A stretch of 23,241 bases of DNA, taken from IMG/VR virus record IMGVR_UViG_3300046656_000201, positions 1 to 23,241 of that record; one strand, given 5' to 3'. The position numbers and the translations under genes are program-made. Below are positions 5,404 to 12,014 of this stretch, one piece after another. Positions within the stretch are counted from its first letter, which is position 1. Each line of letters begins with the position of its first letter. Origin of the DNA: a virus. The notes under the pieces were generated by a model, which was not told where the DNA came from, searched no databases, and saw nothing but the letters and a program-made list of their open reading frames with translations.

Positions 5404-6089
5404 CCCTGCGCCTCGACTGGTGCACGCACGAGGCGGCGCGGTACGCCGTCCTGCATTGGCACTACTCGAGGCGGATGCCCCACTCGAAACTCGTGAAGGT
5501 CGGGGCGTGGGAGGACGACAAGTTCATCGGGGCCGTCGTCTTCGGACTCGGCGCAACCCCGCATCTCTGCCGCCCTTACGGTCTCACGATCCTCCAGACG
5601 TGCGAGCTCCTCCGTGTCGCGTTGACGAAGCACAAGGCCCCGGTGACGCGGATCGTCGCCATCGCCCTCCGGATGATCCACAAGCTCTGTCCCGGCCTGC
5701 GCCTCTGCATCTCGTTCGCGGACCCCGCAGAGGGGCACGTCGGGGGGATCTACCAGGGGGGCAACTGGATCTACACGGGACGCTCCCACGACTCGACGTT
5801 GTACTGGTATCGTGGGCGGTGGGCGCACGGACGCGCCGTGTCGTTGGCCGTGAAGTCGACCGGGATCGACCGGAAGACCTTGTGCCCGAGGAGGAAGATC
5901 GTGCCCGGGAAACACCGCTACATCCTGCCTTTCGACGACGAGACGCGGGCGAACGTCCGCAAGTTCTCGCTCCCGTACCCCAAGCGCGCGGATGGTGTAA
6001 AGGCCAGCACGCCGGACGTCCAGTCCGGAGGAGGCGGTTCAAACCCGACCTCCGCGCTCCAGGGGGGAGGCACAAATGGCGGCGCGTGA
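5400..6089 (+). CDS. mom: Mom-like DNA adenine-modification acyltransferase
   Basis: 229 residues from GTG 5400, overlapping the ParB-like stop by four bases. The sequence is recognisable as the Mu Mom family (GNAT fold): CTHEAARYAVLHWHYSR (residues 9-24), KLVKVGAWEDDKFIGAVVFG (30-49), CELLRVALTKH (69-79), VTRIVAIALRMIHKLCPGLRL (82-102) and SFADPAEGHVGGIYQGGNW (105-123). In phage Mu, Mom converts selected DNA adenines to the N6-glycinamide (carbamoylmethyl) form, protecting phage DNA from host restriction; the donor has been unclear. The tail after about residue 195 (SGGGGSNPTSAL) is unlike an enzyme domain: it is the translation of a tRNA-shaped sequence (5986-6061). The catalytic fold therefore probably ends near residue 195. 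Enzymatic activity is inferred from family. Confidence 0.85.
   Translation: MTLRLDWCTHEAARYAVLHWHYSRRMPHSKLVKVGAWEDDKFIGAVVFGLGATPHLCRPYGLTILQTCELLRVALTKHKAPVTRIVAIALRMIHKLCPGLRLCISFADPAEGHVGGIYQGGNWIYTGRSHDSTLYWYRGRWAHGRAVSLAVKSTGIDRKTLCPRRKIVPGKHRYILPFDDETRANVRKFSLPYPKRADGVKASTPDVQSGGGGSNPTSALQGGGTNGGA
5986..6061 (+). tRNA. tRNA-Gly(UCC)-like sequence inside the mom gene
   Basis: The 76 nt fold as a whole tRNA. The acceptor stem is GCGCGGA/TCCGCGC (5986-5992 with 6051-6057, 7 of 7 pairs). The D stem is GTGT/GCAC with loop AAAGGCCA containing the conserved GG. The anticodon stem is CCGGA/TCCGG (6012-6016 with 6024-6028, 5 of 5). The loop CGTCCAG has anticodon TCC at 6019-6021. The T stem is GGCGG/CCG-CC with one bulged A at 6048, and the loop is the canonical TTCAAAC. 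The discriminator is T6058, followed by an encoded CCA. U73, C35, C36, G1:C72, C2:G71 and G3:C70 match bacterial glycine identity. Oddities are G instead of U33 and the bulged T stem. It lies wholly within the mom frame, and the terminase Shine-Dalgarno begins at the next base. Confidence 0.75.
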
Positions 6090-6711
6090 AGAGTGGGATC
6101 GGATGGAAGGCGAAGGTCCGCGCCACTTTAAGAACTTCAACGTCTACCTCCTCCTCACCCCCGAGACCCGATCCGTCCTAGAATCCTGGAGGGTCTCGTC
6201 GGGCCAGAAGGAGGCCACGGATTGCCCCGGACATTGGAAGCGGATGGCGGCGAAGTTCCGGTGGAGGGAGAGGGGCGAGAAGTACGACGACATGATCCTC
6301 GCGAAGATGCGCCGTCTCCTGGAGGCGAAGCGTCTCCAGATGCGCGAGCGACATATGAAGATCGGCGAGTTCATGGAGCGCGTCGGGGTGCAATCCCTGT
6401 CGAAGACGGACCCCGTCACGAAGGAACGAATCCCCGTCGAGGTCAACGATCCCGGACTGGCGTCGGAGATCGCGGAGAGGGGGGTCAAGATCGCGCGTCT
6501 CGCGGCGGGCGAGTCGACGGAGAACATCTCGCAGAAGTCCAAGGTCGAGAACGTCCCGCCCGGTACTCTCGACAAGCCGTCCGCAGAGAACGCGGACCTC
6601 TCGCATCTCACCGAGGCACAACTTGACGACCTCGAAAAAATTCTCCGACCTCGGCCCCGTCCCGACGTGGAACGAAGTGAGGGCGGAACAGGCGAGACGA
6701 AGCCTTCGTAA
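6076..6711 (+). CDS. terS: Probable terminase small subunit
   Basis: 211 residues from ATG 6076, with a strong GGGGGGAGG site at 6062-6070 immediately after the tRNA-like CCA end. The assignment rests mainly on position directly before the large terminase. The content is helical and basic: residues 50-105 include WKRMAAKFRWRERGEKYDD and a long Arg/Lys/Met helix. The C-terminal third is polar (SHLTEAQLDDLEKIL), like the oligomerisation or large-subunit-binding tails of small terminases. No clear helix-turn-helix can be pointed to. It overlaps the large-subunit gene by 89 bases if that gene starts at TTG 6623. Confidence 0.6.
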   Translation: MAAREEWDRMEGEGPRHFKNFNVYLLLTPETRSVLESWRVSSGQKEATDCPGHWKRMAAKFRWRERGEKYDDMILAKMRRLLEAKRLQMRERHMKIGEFMERVGVQSLSKTDPVTKERIPVEVNDPGLASEIAERGVKIARLAAGESTENISQKSKVENVPPGTLDKPSAENADLSHLTEAQLDDLEKILRPRPRPDVERSEGGTGETKPS

Positions 6712-8260
6712 GTTCGTCGTCGAGGCGTGGCACGTCCTGGAACCGAAGACGCCGTTCGTCGGCGGCTGGCATATCGACGCGATCTGCGATCACCTTCAGG
6801 CCGTCACGGAAGGGAAGATCCCGAAGCTCCTGATCAACGAACCCCCGCGTCATATGAAGTCGCTCGCGACGTCGGTCTTCTGGCCCTGCTGGACGTGGAC
6901 CTTCAAGCCGTGGGTGCGCTGGATGTTCGCGTCCCATAGCCTCGGTCTCTCGATCCGCGACTCCCTGAAGTGCCGCCGCCTCATCCGGTCCCCGTGGTAT
7001 CAATCCCTCTTTCGGGACTCGTTCCAACTCTCGGGGGACCAGAACCAGAAGTCGCGCTATGAGAACACCGAGGGCGGGATGCGCCTCGCGACGTCGGTCG
7101 GAGGACAGGGAACCGGAGAAGGCGGCGACATCATCGTCATCGACGACGCGCACAAGGTGGGCGAGGTCGAATCCAAAGTCGTCCGCGAGGGCGTGATCCG
7201 CTGGTACGACGAGACGATGTCCACGCGCGGCAACAACCCGAGTTCCTACGCCGAAGTCCTCATCATGCAGCGCGTCCACGAACAAGACCTCTCGGGGCAC
7301 GTCCTGGAGCAAGGTGGATGGACGCATCTCTGCCTCCCCGCCGAATACGAATCGGAAAGGAAATGCGTCACCGTCGTCGACGGGAAGCGATGGGAGGACC
7401 CGCGCACGAAGGAAGGCGAGCTCCTCTGGCCCGCGCAGTTCGGACGCGAACAGTTGAAGACCCTGAAGAGGAAGCTCGGGATCTACGGCGCGGCGGGACA
7501 ACTCCAACAGTCCCCCGTCCCTCCGGGCGGCGGCATCATCAAGAAGCAATGGCTCCGCTACTACAAGTTCGAGAACGGAGGGAAACACGTCCGCCTCGGG
7601 AACACCGTGATCCCCATCGAATCCCTCCACCGCTTCCTCGTCTGCGATCCCGCCGTGACCGAGAAGGAGGAGGCGGACTTTACCGTGATCGGATCGTTCG
7701 GCGTCGTCATCCAGAACCCACCCCTCCTGATCATGCTCGACAGGGTCAAGGACCAGATGGAAGGTCCGAAGATCATCCCCTCCATCGACTCCCTCAAGTT
7801 GAAATGGCGTTCCGGATTCACGGCCTTCGAGACCATCGCGTTCCAGAAGGCGATCTTCCAGGACGCGCGGCGCAGGGGGCGCGCGTTCCGTGAGGTCTCT
7901 TACGCCCTCGACGCCCTCGTCCGGATCGATAAGGACAAGGTCGCGCGGACCTACGCCGCCGCGCCGTTCGTGGAACAGGGACGCTTCTGGGTGCCCGCCG
8001 CTGGAGAGGCGGAATGGACGGACGACTTCGTGAAGAACTTCACCCACTTCCCGAAGATGGAACACGACGACGACGTCGACGTCGCGGACATCGCCATCGC
8101 GATAGCGGAGAAAAAAGAGATCCTCGCGTCGATCTCGGGACAACGGACGCTCGTCGTCGGAGAGGATCACGACCGCGAGGAAGATCCCATGCCCGGCGAG
8201 ATCGAGGACGACAACCCGGACGACCGCCGAGGCGACGAGAATTTCCTGAAGGGTTGGTAA
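6623..8260 (+). CDS. terL: Terminase large subunit
   Basis: 545 residues. This is the DNA-packaging ATPase/nuclease that cuts concatemers and pumps DNA through the portal. The ATPase domain shows a Walker A-like EPPRHMKS (73-80), Walker B DIIVIDDAH (169-177) and a coupling segment VLIMQRVHEQDLSG (212-225). A typical linker GQLQQSPVPPGGGIIK (292-307) leads to the RNase H-like nuclease with CDPAVTEKEEADFTVI (341-356) and an acidic HDDDVDVAD (481-489) supplying the metal-binding Asp residues. The chosen start is TTG 6623, with GAGG seven bases upstream and a sensible N-terminus; GTG 6677 is the alternative and lacks a ribosome site. Length and motif order fit the family. Confidence 0.93.
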   Translation: MTTSKKFSDLGPVPTWNEVRAEQARRSLRKFVVEAWHVLEPKTPFVGGWHIDAICDHLQAVTEGKIPKLLINEPPRHMKSLATSVFWPCWTWTFKPWVRWMFASHSLGLSIRDSLKCRRLIRSPWYQSLFRDSFQLSGDQNQKSRYENTEGGMRLATSVGGQGTGEGGDIIVIDDAHKVGEVESKVVREGVIRWYDETMSTRGNNPSSYAEVLIMQRVHEQDLSGHVLEQGGWTHLCLPAEYESERKCVTVVDGKRWEDPRTKEGELLWPAQFGREQLKTLKRKLGIYGAAGQLQQSPVPPGGGIIKKQWLRYYKFENGGKHVRLGNTVIPIESLHRFLVCDPAVTEKEEADFTVIGSFGVVIQNPPLLIMLDRVKDQMEGPKIIPSIDSLKLKWRSGFTAFETIAFQKAIFQDARRRGRAFREVSYALDALVRIDKDKVARTYAAAPFVEQGRFWVPAAGEAEWTDDFVKNFTHFPKMEHDDDVDVADIAIAIAEKKEILASISGQRTLVVGEDHDREEDPMPGEIEDDNPDDRRGDENFLKGW

Positions 8261-8288
8261 TTGACTCGCGCCCGCCTCCCGCAGTAAT
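8261..8288 (+). promoter_or_regulatory. Candidate promoter before the portal operon
   Basis: TTGACT at 8261-8266 (5 of 6 to the sigma70 -35) and AGTAAT at 8283-8288 (4 of 6 to the -10, lacking the important A at position 2) are 16 bases apart, directly after the terminase stop. The 144-base gap 8261-8404 has no gene and also contains operator-like site 4. A promoter for the virion genes here is plausible but the -10 is poor. Confidence 0.35.
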
Positions 8289-8371
8289 CTCCTCCTGTCC
8301 CACGCGAGGCCCGCGCCGATCCAGGAAGAGGCTCGCCCCCCTTCCTCCCGTCCGCACCCTCTCGCGCTCCA

Positions 8372-8384
8372 GGACACGAAGTCC
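8372..8384 (+). promoter_or_regulatory. Palindromic operator-like site 4 (13-bp form)
   Basis: GGACACGAAGTCC, extended by A/T pairing on each side to AGGAC-ACGAA-GTCCT. It ends 20 bases before the portal start codon at 8405 and precedes the GGAG ribosome site. It has the same orientation relative to the gene as sites 1, 2, 3 and 5. Confidence 0.45.
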
Positions 8385-8404
8385 TCTCAACCGGAGCGCA
8401 TCGC

Positions 8405-10345
8405 GTGACCCAACCCCTCATGATCCGTTCGTACAACCCGGATCAATACGTCTGGATGCTGGAGTCGGCCTACCGCGCCGGATGGCGCGTCTTCGATCCC
8501 GACTTCGCGACGGCGTCCGACGCGGAGATCTACGAAAAGCTCCGTCGAGATCCCGACGTCGCGTCCGCCTTCAACATCCGCCTCCATGGTGTCGCCTGTC
8601 GCGACTGGCGCGTGGCCCTCTCGGGCAAGCCGTCCCTGGAGGAGAAGACGTTCGGCGGGATTGTCGAAGACGCGATGAAGGAGATCGAGGGGTTCACGTC
8701 CGCGCGCCTCGAACTCGCCCACGCGGTCATCCGTGGATCGTCGTGGGGGTTCGTCCGGTGGGGACGCCGCTTCACGCGCCTCGGTCCTCCAGGGACGCCC
8801 CGGATGTCGTGGGTCGTGCCCCTGTCGATCAAGGACGTCGACCGTCGCCGCATGAGGTACGGATTGCGGAGGAACGTCGATCCCTCGACCGGGATGGAAG
8901 TGATCGACACGCCCCTCGAAATGCGCTCCACGACGCGCGGCCAATGGGAGCGCGTCCGCGACGACGCGCCCTTCATCACGCTCACCTACCAGGACGAGGA
9001 ATGCCGCCTCGGATACGGGCGCGGCCTGATCGAGGCGTTGTACTTCTACCACTTCCTGAAAGGGAAACTCCTCACGGAAGGGATGCAGGGAATCTCCCGT
9101 TGGGCGCAGGGGATGGTCGTCCTCGGGATCGACGGCCTGCGCGAGGCGCAGTACACGAACTCGAACGACATCATCCAGTCCGCCGTGATCGACGCCCTGA
9201 AGAAGTTCCAGTCCCGCCATGTTCTCGTGAAGGACAAGACCGACGACCTTGAGATCAAAGAGTCCTCGGGGTCCGGGAACGACATGGTCCTCGAATTCAT
9301 CCACGAGATGAACCGGGCGATGCGCGTCCTCGTCCTGGGGAGCGATCTCCCCTTCGGCGGGGACAGGGGCAAGGGATCGACGGAGATGGCGGACGCGCAG
9401 GCGGCGGTCTCTGCCGAACTGATCGACTTCGACCGCGAGCTCCTGGACGAGGCGATCACGAAGTTCATCATCCGGAAATTCGTCTGGTACAACCGCCCGA
9501 ACCTCCAGAAGCTCGGGATGCTCGGGATGAGAATCCCGCGCTTCACGTCCATCAACGAGAGGTTGGAAGACCCGGAGGCGGCGGCGTCCGTCTTCGAGAC
9601 CATCCATCGGAACGGGTTGGCCGTGCGGAGGGATGAACTTTACAAGAAGGTCCGCTACAGCGTGCCCATCGAGGGCGACGACATCATCGAGGGTTCGGAG
9701 GAACCGGATCTCGACGGCCTCTTCGGGATGCCCGGGATGGGCGGCGAAGAGGACGGAGACGAAGGCGGCGGGGAAGATCCGACGAAGAAGGACGGGAAGT
9801 TCCCGCCCGCGAAGGGCAAGCCGGAAGCGAAGCCGAAGAGGAAGCCCGGGTCCGGATCGTTCCGCCGCGCGTTCCTGTTCAACGCAATGCTCGCGCATGG
9901 ACAACGCAGGGAGGAAGAGCCGATGAACCTCACGATCAACAACGCGCCCGCCCCGGCCCTCGCGCCCGCCCCTCAGACGATCAACATGAGGGTCCAGATG
10001 CCCGAGATCCCGGACGTGCAGGCGGCGAGGGACCGCGAGAAGATGCTGCGCGCGGAGATCGATGAGATCCACAAGAGGTTCGGCGAGGCGATGGCGCGTC
10101 CCGTCGACGTCCACGTCGAGGCACCCAAGGTCTTCGTCCGTCCGCAGATCACCGTCGAGGCGGCGAAGGCCCCGGACGTCCGACTCGAGGTCGCGCCTCC
10201 TCCTCCCGCGAACGTCCAGGTCACCGTCGCCGCGCCTCCCCCCGCGAACGTCGTCGTCAACATCCCGGAACAGAAGGGGAAGAGGTTCGGGTTCCAGTAT
10301 GACAAGGACGGGAAGCTCAAGGGCGCGGAGAGCACCCCGAAATGA
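8405..10345 (+). CDS. Portal protein (DUF935/Mu gp29-like) with long C-terminal tail
   Basis: 646 residues from GTG 8405 (CGGAG site). Residues 1-450 form the portal core: RRDPDVASAFNIRLHGV followed by WRV in the N-terminal wing, LELAHAVIRGSSWGFV, PLSIKDVD, a central segment LGYGRGLIEALYFYHFLKGK, and LGSDLPFGGDRGKGSTEMADA, the loop-plus-helix typical of DUF935 portals. The portal forms the dodecameric DNA gate at one capsid vertex. After about residue 445 an acidic Gly-rich linker, a Lys/Pro stretch and then a tail with a short helix and Ala/Pro-Val repeats (APPPPANVQVTV, APPPANVVVNI) follow. The tail has its own internal start (9923). Its stop overlaps the next ATG by four bases. Confidence 0.85.
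   Translation: MTQPLMIRSYNPDQYVWMLESAYRAGWRVFDPDFATASDAEIYEKLRRDPDVASAFNIRLHGVACRDWRVALSGKPSLEEKTFGGIVEDAMKEIEGFTSARLELAHAVIRGSSWGFVRWGRRFTRLGPPGTPRMSWVVPLSIKDVDRRRMRYGLRRNVDPSTGMEVIDTPLEMRSTTRGQWERVRDDAPFITLTYQDEECRLGYGRGLIEALYFYHFLKGKLLTEGMQGISRWAQGMVVLGIDGLREAQYTNSNDIIQSAVIDALKKFQSRHVLVKDKTDDLEIKESSGSGNDMVLEFIHEMNRAMRVLVLGSDLPFGGDRGKGSTEMADAQAAVSAELIDFDRELLDEAITKFIIRKFVWYNRPNLQKLGMLGMRIPRFTSINERLEDPEAAASVFETIHRNGLAVRRDELYKKVRYSVPIEGDDIIEGSEEPDLDGLFGMPGMGGEEDGDEGGGEDPTKKDGKFPPAKGKPEAKPKRKPGSGSFRRAFLFNAMLAHGQRREEEPMNLTINNAPAPALAPAPQTINMRVQMPEIPDVQAARDREKMLRAEIDEIHKRFGEAMARPVDVHVEAPKVFVRPQITVEAAKAPDVRLEVAPPPPANVQVTVAAPPPANVVVNIPEQKGKRFGFQYDKDGKLKGAESTPK
9923..10345 (+). CDS. Possible nested protein from an internal portal start
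   Basis: An in-frame ATG at 9923 lies eight bases after GGGAGG, as good a ribosome site as any in the window and not expected in the middle of a gene. It would give a 140-residue protein beginning MNLTINNAPAPALAP, with a short helix (about residues 33-55) and beta-prone Val/Pro repeats. As I recall, other phages encode similar small Pro/Val proteins as a separate gene just after the portal. Whether it is made separately, fused, or both is not decided by sequence. Confidence 0.45.
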   Translation: MNLTINNAPAPALAPAPQTINMRVQMPEIPDVQAARDREKMLRAEIDEIHKRFGEAMARPVDVHVEAPKVFVRPQITVEAAKAPDVRLEVAPPPPANVQVTVAAPPPANVVVNIPEQKGKRFGFQYDKDGKLKGAESTPK

Positions 10346-11505
10346 ATCTCCTCGGTGCCGTCAATTACGACCCTTCCTCTTCGGTCACGAAGTCCATGGC
10401 CTCGCTGCTGGCCATGACGGCGTTCGACACAACAAATCTCCGCGTTACCGCCACGGTGCCAGCGAGCGGAAAAGTGTTTTGCCGAATGCGCGTCGGCTTC
10501 GCGGCGAGTGCCGCAACCTTTCGCACTCTTTTCGGTGTGATGAATGGTGCCTCCGTGCTGGCTCGCCAAATCCCGGCCCTCACTCAGCCGCTTACGGGCG
10601 GATCGCTGTACGCCGAATTCGTCATCGTCGGCCTGACGCCGGGCGCATCCGTGAACTTCGACGCGGCCTATAGCGTCGAAGTAGTTCTTGCGGCCAGTAC
10701 GCTCAACTACGGCGGTCCCGACAACACGACGACGAACGACGCATGGGGCGGTTTCTGCTTCGAGATTTGGGACCCTCAGCCGCAAACCACCACGGGCCAA
10801 CTCAGCGTTGACGCCAACGGGCGCGTGGACGTAATTAAGGTCGCGGGCACCACCCAAACGGCAGGCGACATTCCCGCGCGGCTCCCTGCGGCGTTGACGG
10901 CGGGCGGGAACATGAAGGCGGACGTCCTCGCGATTGAGGGCGCGGACCCGACCGACACGATCCGAGATTCCATCCTCACGGACGCGACTCTCTTCGCAGG
11001 CGCGAGCGTGGCCGCGATCAAGGCGAAGACGGATCTCATCCCCGCAGGAGGACCTCCCGCCGCGAGCGACTACACGGCGGCGCGCGCCGCGAAGATCGAC
11101 AACCTCGACGCGACGATCTCCTCCCGTCTCGCGTCCGCGTCCTACACCGCGCCCGACAATGCGGGGATCGCGGCGGTCAAGGCGAAGACCGACAACCTCC
11201 CTCCCGATCCCGCAGACGCTTCGGACATCGCCGCCGCCTTTGCCGCCGTCCCCGCCGCCGTATGGTCCTCTGGATCGAGGACCCTCACGTCGTTCGGGAC
11301 TCTCGTCGCGGACATCTGGGCGTCCGTCCTGGAGGTCGGATTCAGCGCGTCCCATTTGATCCGCGTCATCGCGGCGGCGGTCGCAGGGAAGACCACCGGA
11401 GGCGCGACGGGATTCACGGCGCGCAACGTCTCCGACACGGCGGATCAGGTCGTCGGGACCGCAGACGCGGACGGGAACCGGACCCCGACGTCCCACGGGA
11501 GCTAA
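10342..11505 (+). CDS. Putative virion appendage/structural protein, mosaic
   Basis: 387 residues, with ATG overlapping the portal stop by four bases. Residues 1-190 look like a beta-rich domain (many Thr, Ser, Val and Gly) and are encoded with codon habits unlike the rest of the window. From about residue 191 on the sequence returns to the local style and has an Ala-rich, repeat-like region: AAIKAKTDLIP (near 223) and AAVKAKTDNLP (near 276), with AARAAKIDNLDATISSRLAS between. The C-terminal LIRVIAAAVAGKTTGG...DADGNRT pattern is one I associate with phage tail or appendage proteins of environmental phages. Host-contact or virion decoration is inferred; the exact structure is unknown. Confidence 0.65.
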   Translation: MNLLGAVNYDPSSSVTKSMASLLAMTAFDTTNLRVTATVPASGKVFCRMRVGFAASAATFRTLFGVMNGASVLARQIPALTQPLTGGSLYAEFVIVGLTPGASVNFDAAYSVEVVLAASTLNYGGPDNTTTNDAWGGFCFEIWDPQPQTTTGQLSVDANGRVDVIKVAGTTQTAGDIPARLPAALTAGGNMKADVLAIEGADPTDTIRDSILTDATLFAGASVAAIKAKTDLIPAGGPPAASDYTAARAAKIDNLDATISSRLASASYTAPDNAGIAAVKAKTDNLPPDPADASDIAAAFAAVPAAVWSSGSRTLTSFGTLVADIWASVLEVGFSASHLIRVIAAAVAGKTTGGATGFTARNVSDTADQVVGTADADGNRTPTSHGS

Positions 11506-11508
11506 CCC

Positions 11509-11742
11509 ATGCCCGGAGGAACGTGGTTCGGAGGGAACTGGTGGGCCTCGAACTGGTGGGGCGCGAACTGGTGGGCGCGCGGCGCGCAACCGGAGACGGG
11601 GGGATCTGGAATCGATTGGGAATTCTTCTTGTCCCTGGATGCCGCTCATCGGCTAGACTTCATCCGGACACAACGTAAGCGGCGCGACAGAGACAACCTC
11701 ACCGCCGTCGCCCTGATTCTCGCGGAGGAAGACGACGAATGA
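11509..11742 (+). CDS. Trp-rich repeat small protein
   Basis: 77 residues, ATG at 11509 three bases after the previous stop (the AGG of GGGAGC lies just upstream). The N-terminus is an aromatic Gly/Asn/Trp repeat, GNWWASNWWGANWWARG (residues 8-24), encoded by three 15-base repeats. After a Gly/Ser linker comes a helical, charged half (DWEFFLSLDAAHRLDFIRTQ, then a basic RKRRDRD and an acidic end). No signal peptide is present. The aromatic repeat could bind sugars, membranes or virion surfaces; the function is unknown. Confidence 0.65.
   Translation: MPGGTWFGGNWWASNWWGANWWARGAQPETGGSGIDWEFFLSLDAAHRLDFIRTQRKRRDRDNLTAVALILAEEDDE
11536..11580 (+). repeat. Three tandem 15-bp units encoding NWW repeats
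   Basis: AACTGGTGGG occurs at 11536, 11551 and 11566, each followed by a 5-base GC-rich spacer, giving three in-frame units that encode the NWW motif. The exact 15-base period indicates recent tandem duplication within the gene. Confidence 0.8.
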
Positions 11743-12014
11743 GACGCACGCTCCCGAACTTCGAGATCGCCGCCAAGTACAAAGAGGTCTTGCCTGCGGA
11801 CGAGAAGACGAAGACACCCGAGAAGGACACCGGGAGGAAGGGTCTCGTCGTCCGGATGGACGACCGATTCAACATCCAGATCGAGACGAAGAAGGGGGAA
11901 CCGGAACTCGGAGGCATCCGGGGGTTCAAGGGCGACTCGATCATCAGACGCGACGACGGCGGATTCGACGTCATCAAGGGCGATGACTTCATGAAGAACT
12001 GGCGTCCCGCATGA
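11739..12014 (+). CDS. Hypothetical protein, 91 aa
   Basis: The ATG overlaps the previous stop by four bases. A Lys/Glu/Thr-rich N-terminus (DEKTKTPEKDTGRKG) precedes beta-like strands (LVVRMDDRFNIQIETKKG, SIIRRDDGGFDVIKG). No membrane segment, cysteine cluster or recognisable family is present. It sits in a chain of coupled small genes after the appendage protein, so a minor virion or assembly role is possible. Confidence 0.7.
   Translation: MRRTLPNFEIAAKYKEVLPADEKTKTPEKDTGRKGLVVRMDDRFNIQIETKKGEPELGGIRGFKGDSIIRRDDGGFDVIKGDDFMKNWRPA

Noticed and set aside
5986-6061. tRNA-like element as an ordinary decoding tRNA or attachment site
   Set aside because: The G33 and bulged T stem argue against normal decoding, and no integrase or direct repeat of the element was seen in the window; kept as a candidate donor RNA, with attachment-site origin still possible.
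6608-8377. Long open frame of 589 codons on the minus strand opposite the large terminase
   Set aside because: It is antisense to a confidently identified terminase, is rich in Arg/Asp/Val/Leu with no family content, and has no ribosome site; codon bias of the real gene keeps the opposite frame open.
8387-10114. Long minus-strand open frame opposite the portal gene
   Set aside because: It mirrors the portal codons, has low-complexity Arg/Asp/Val/Leu content and no ribosome site; the portal frame is well supported.
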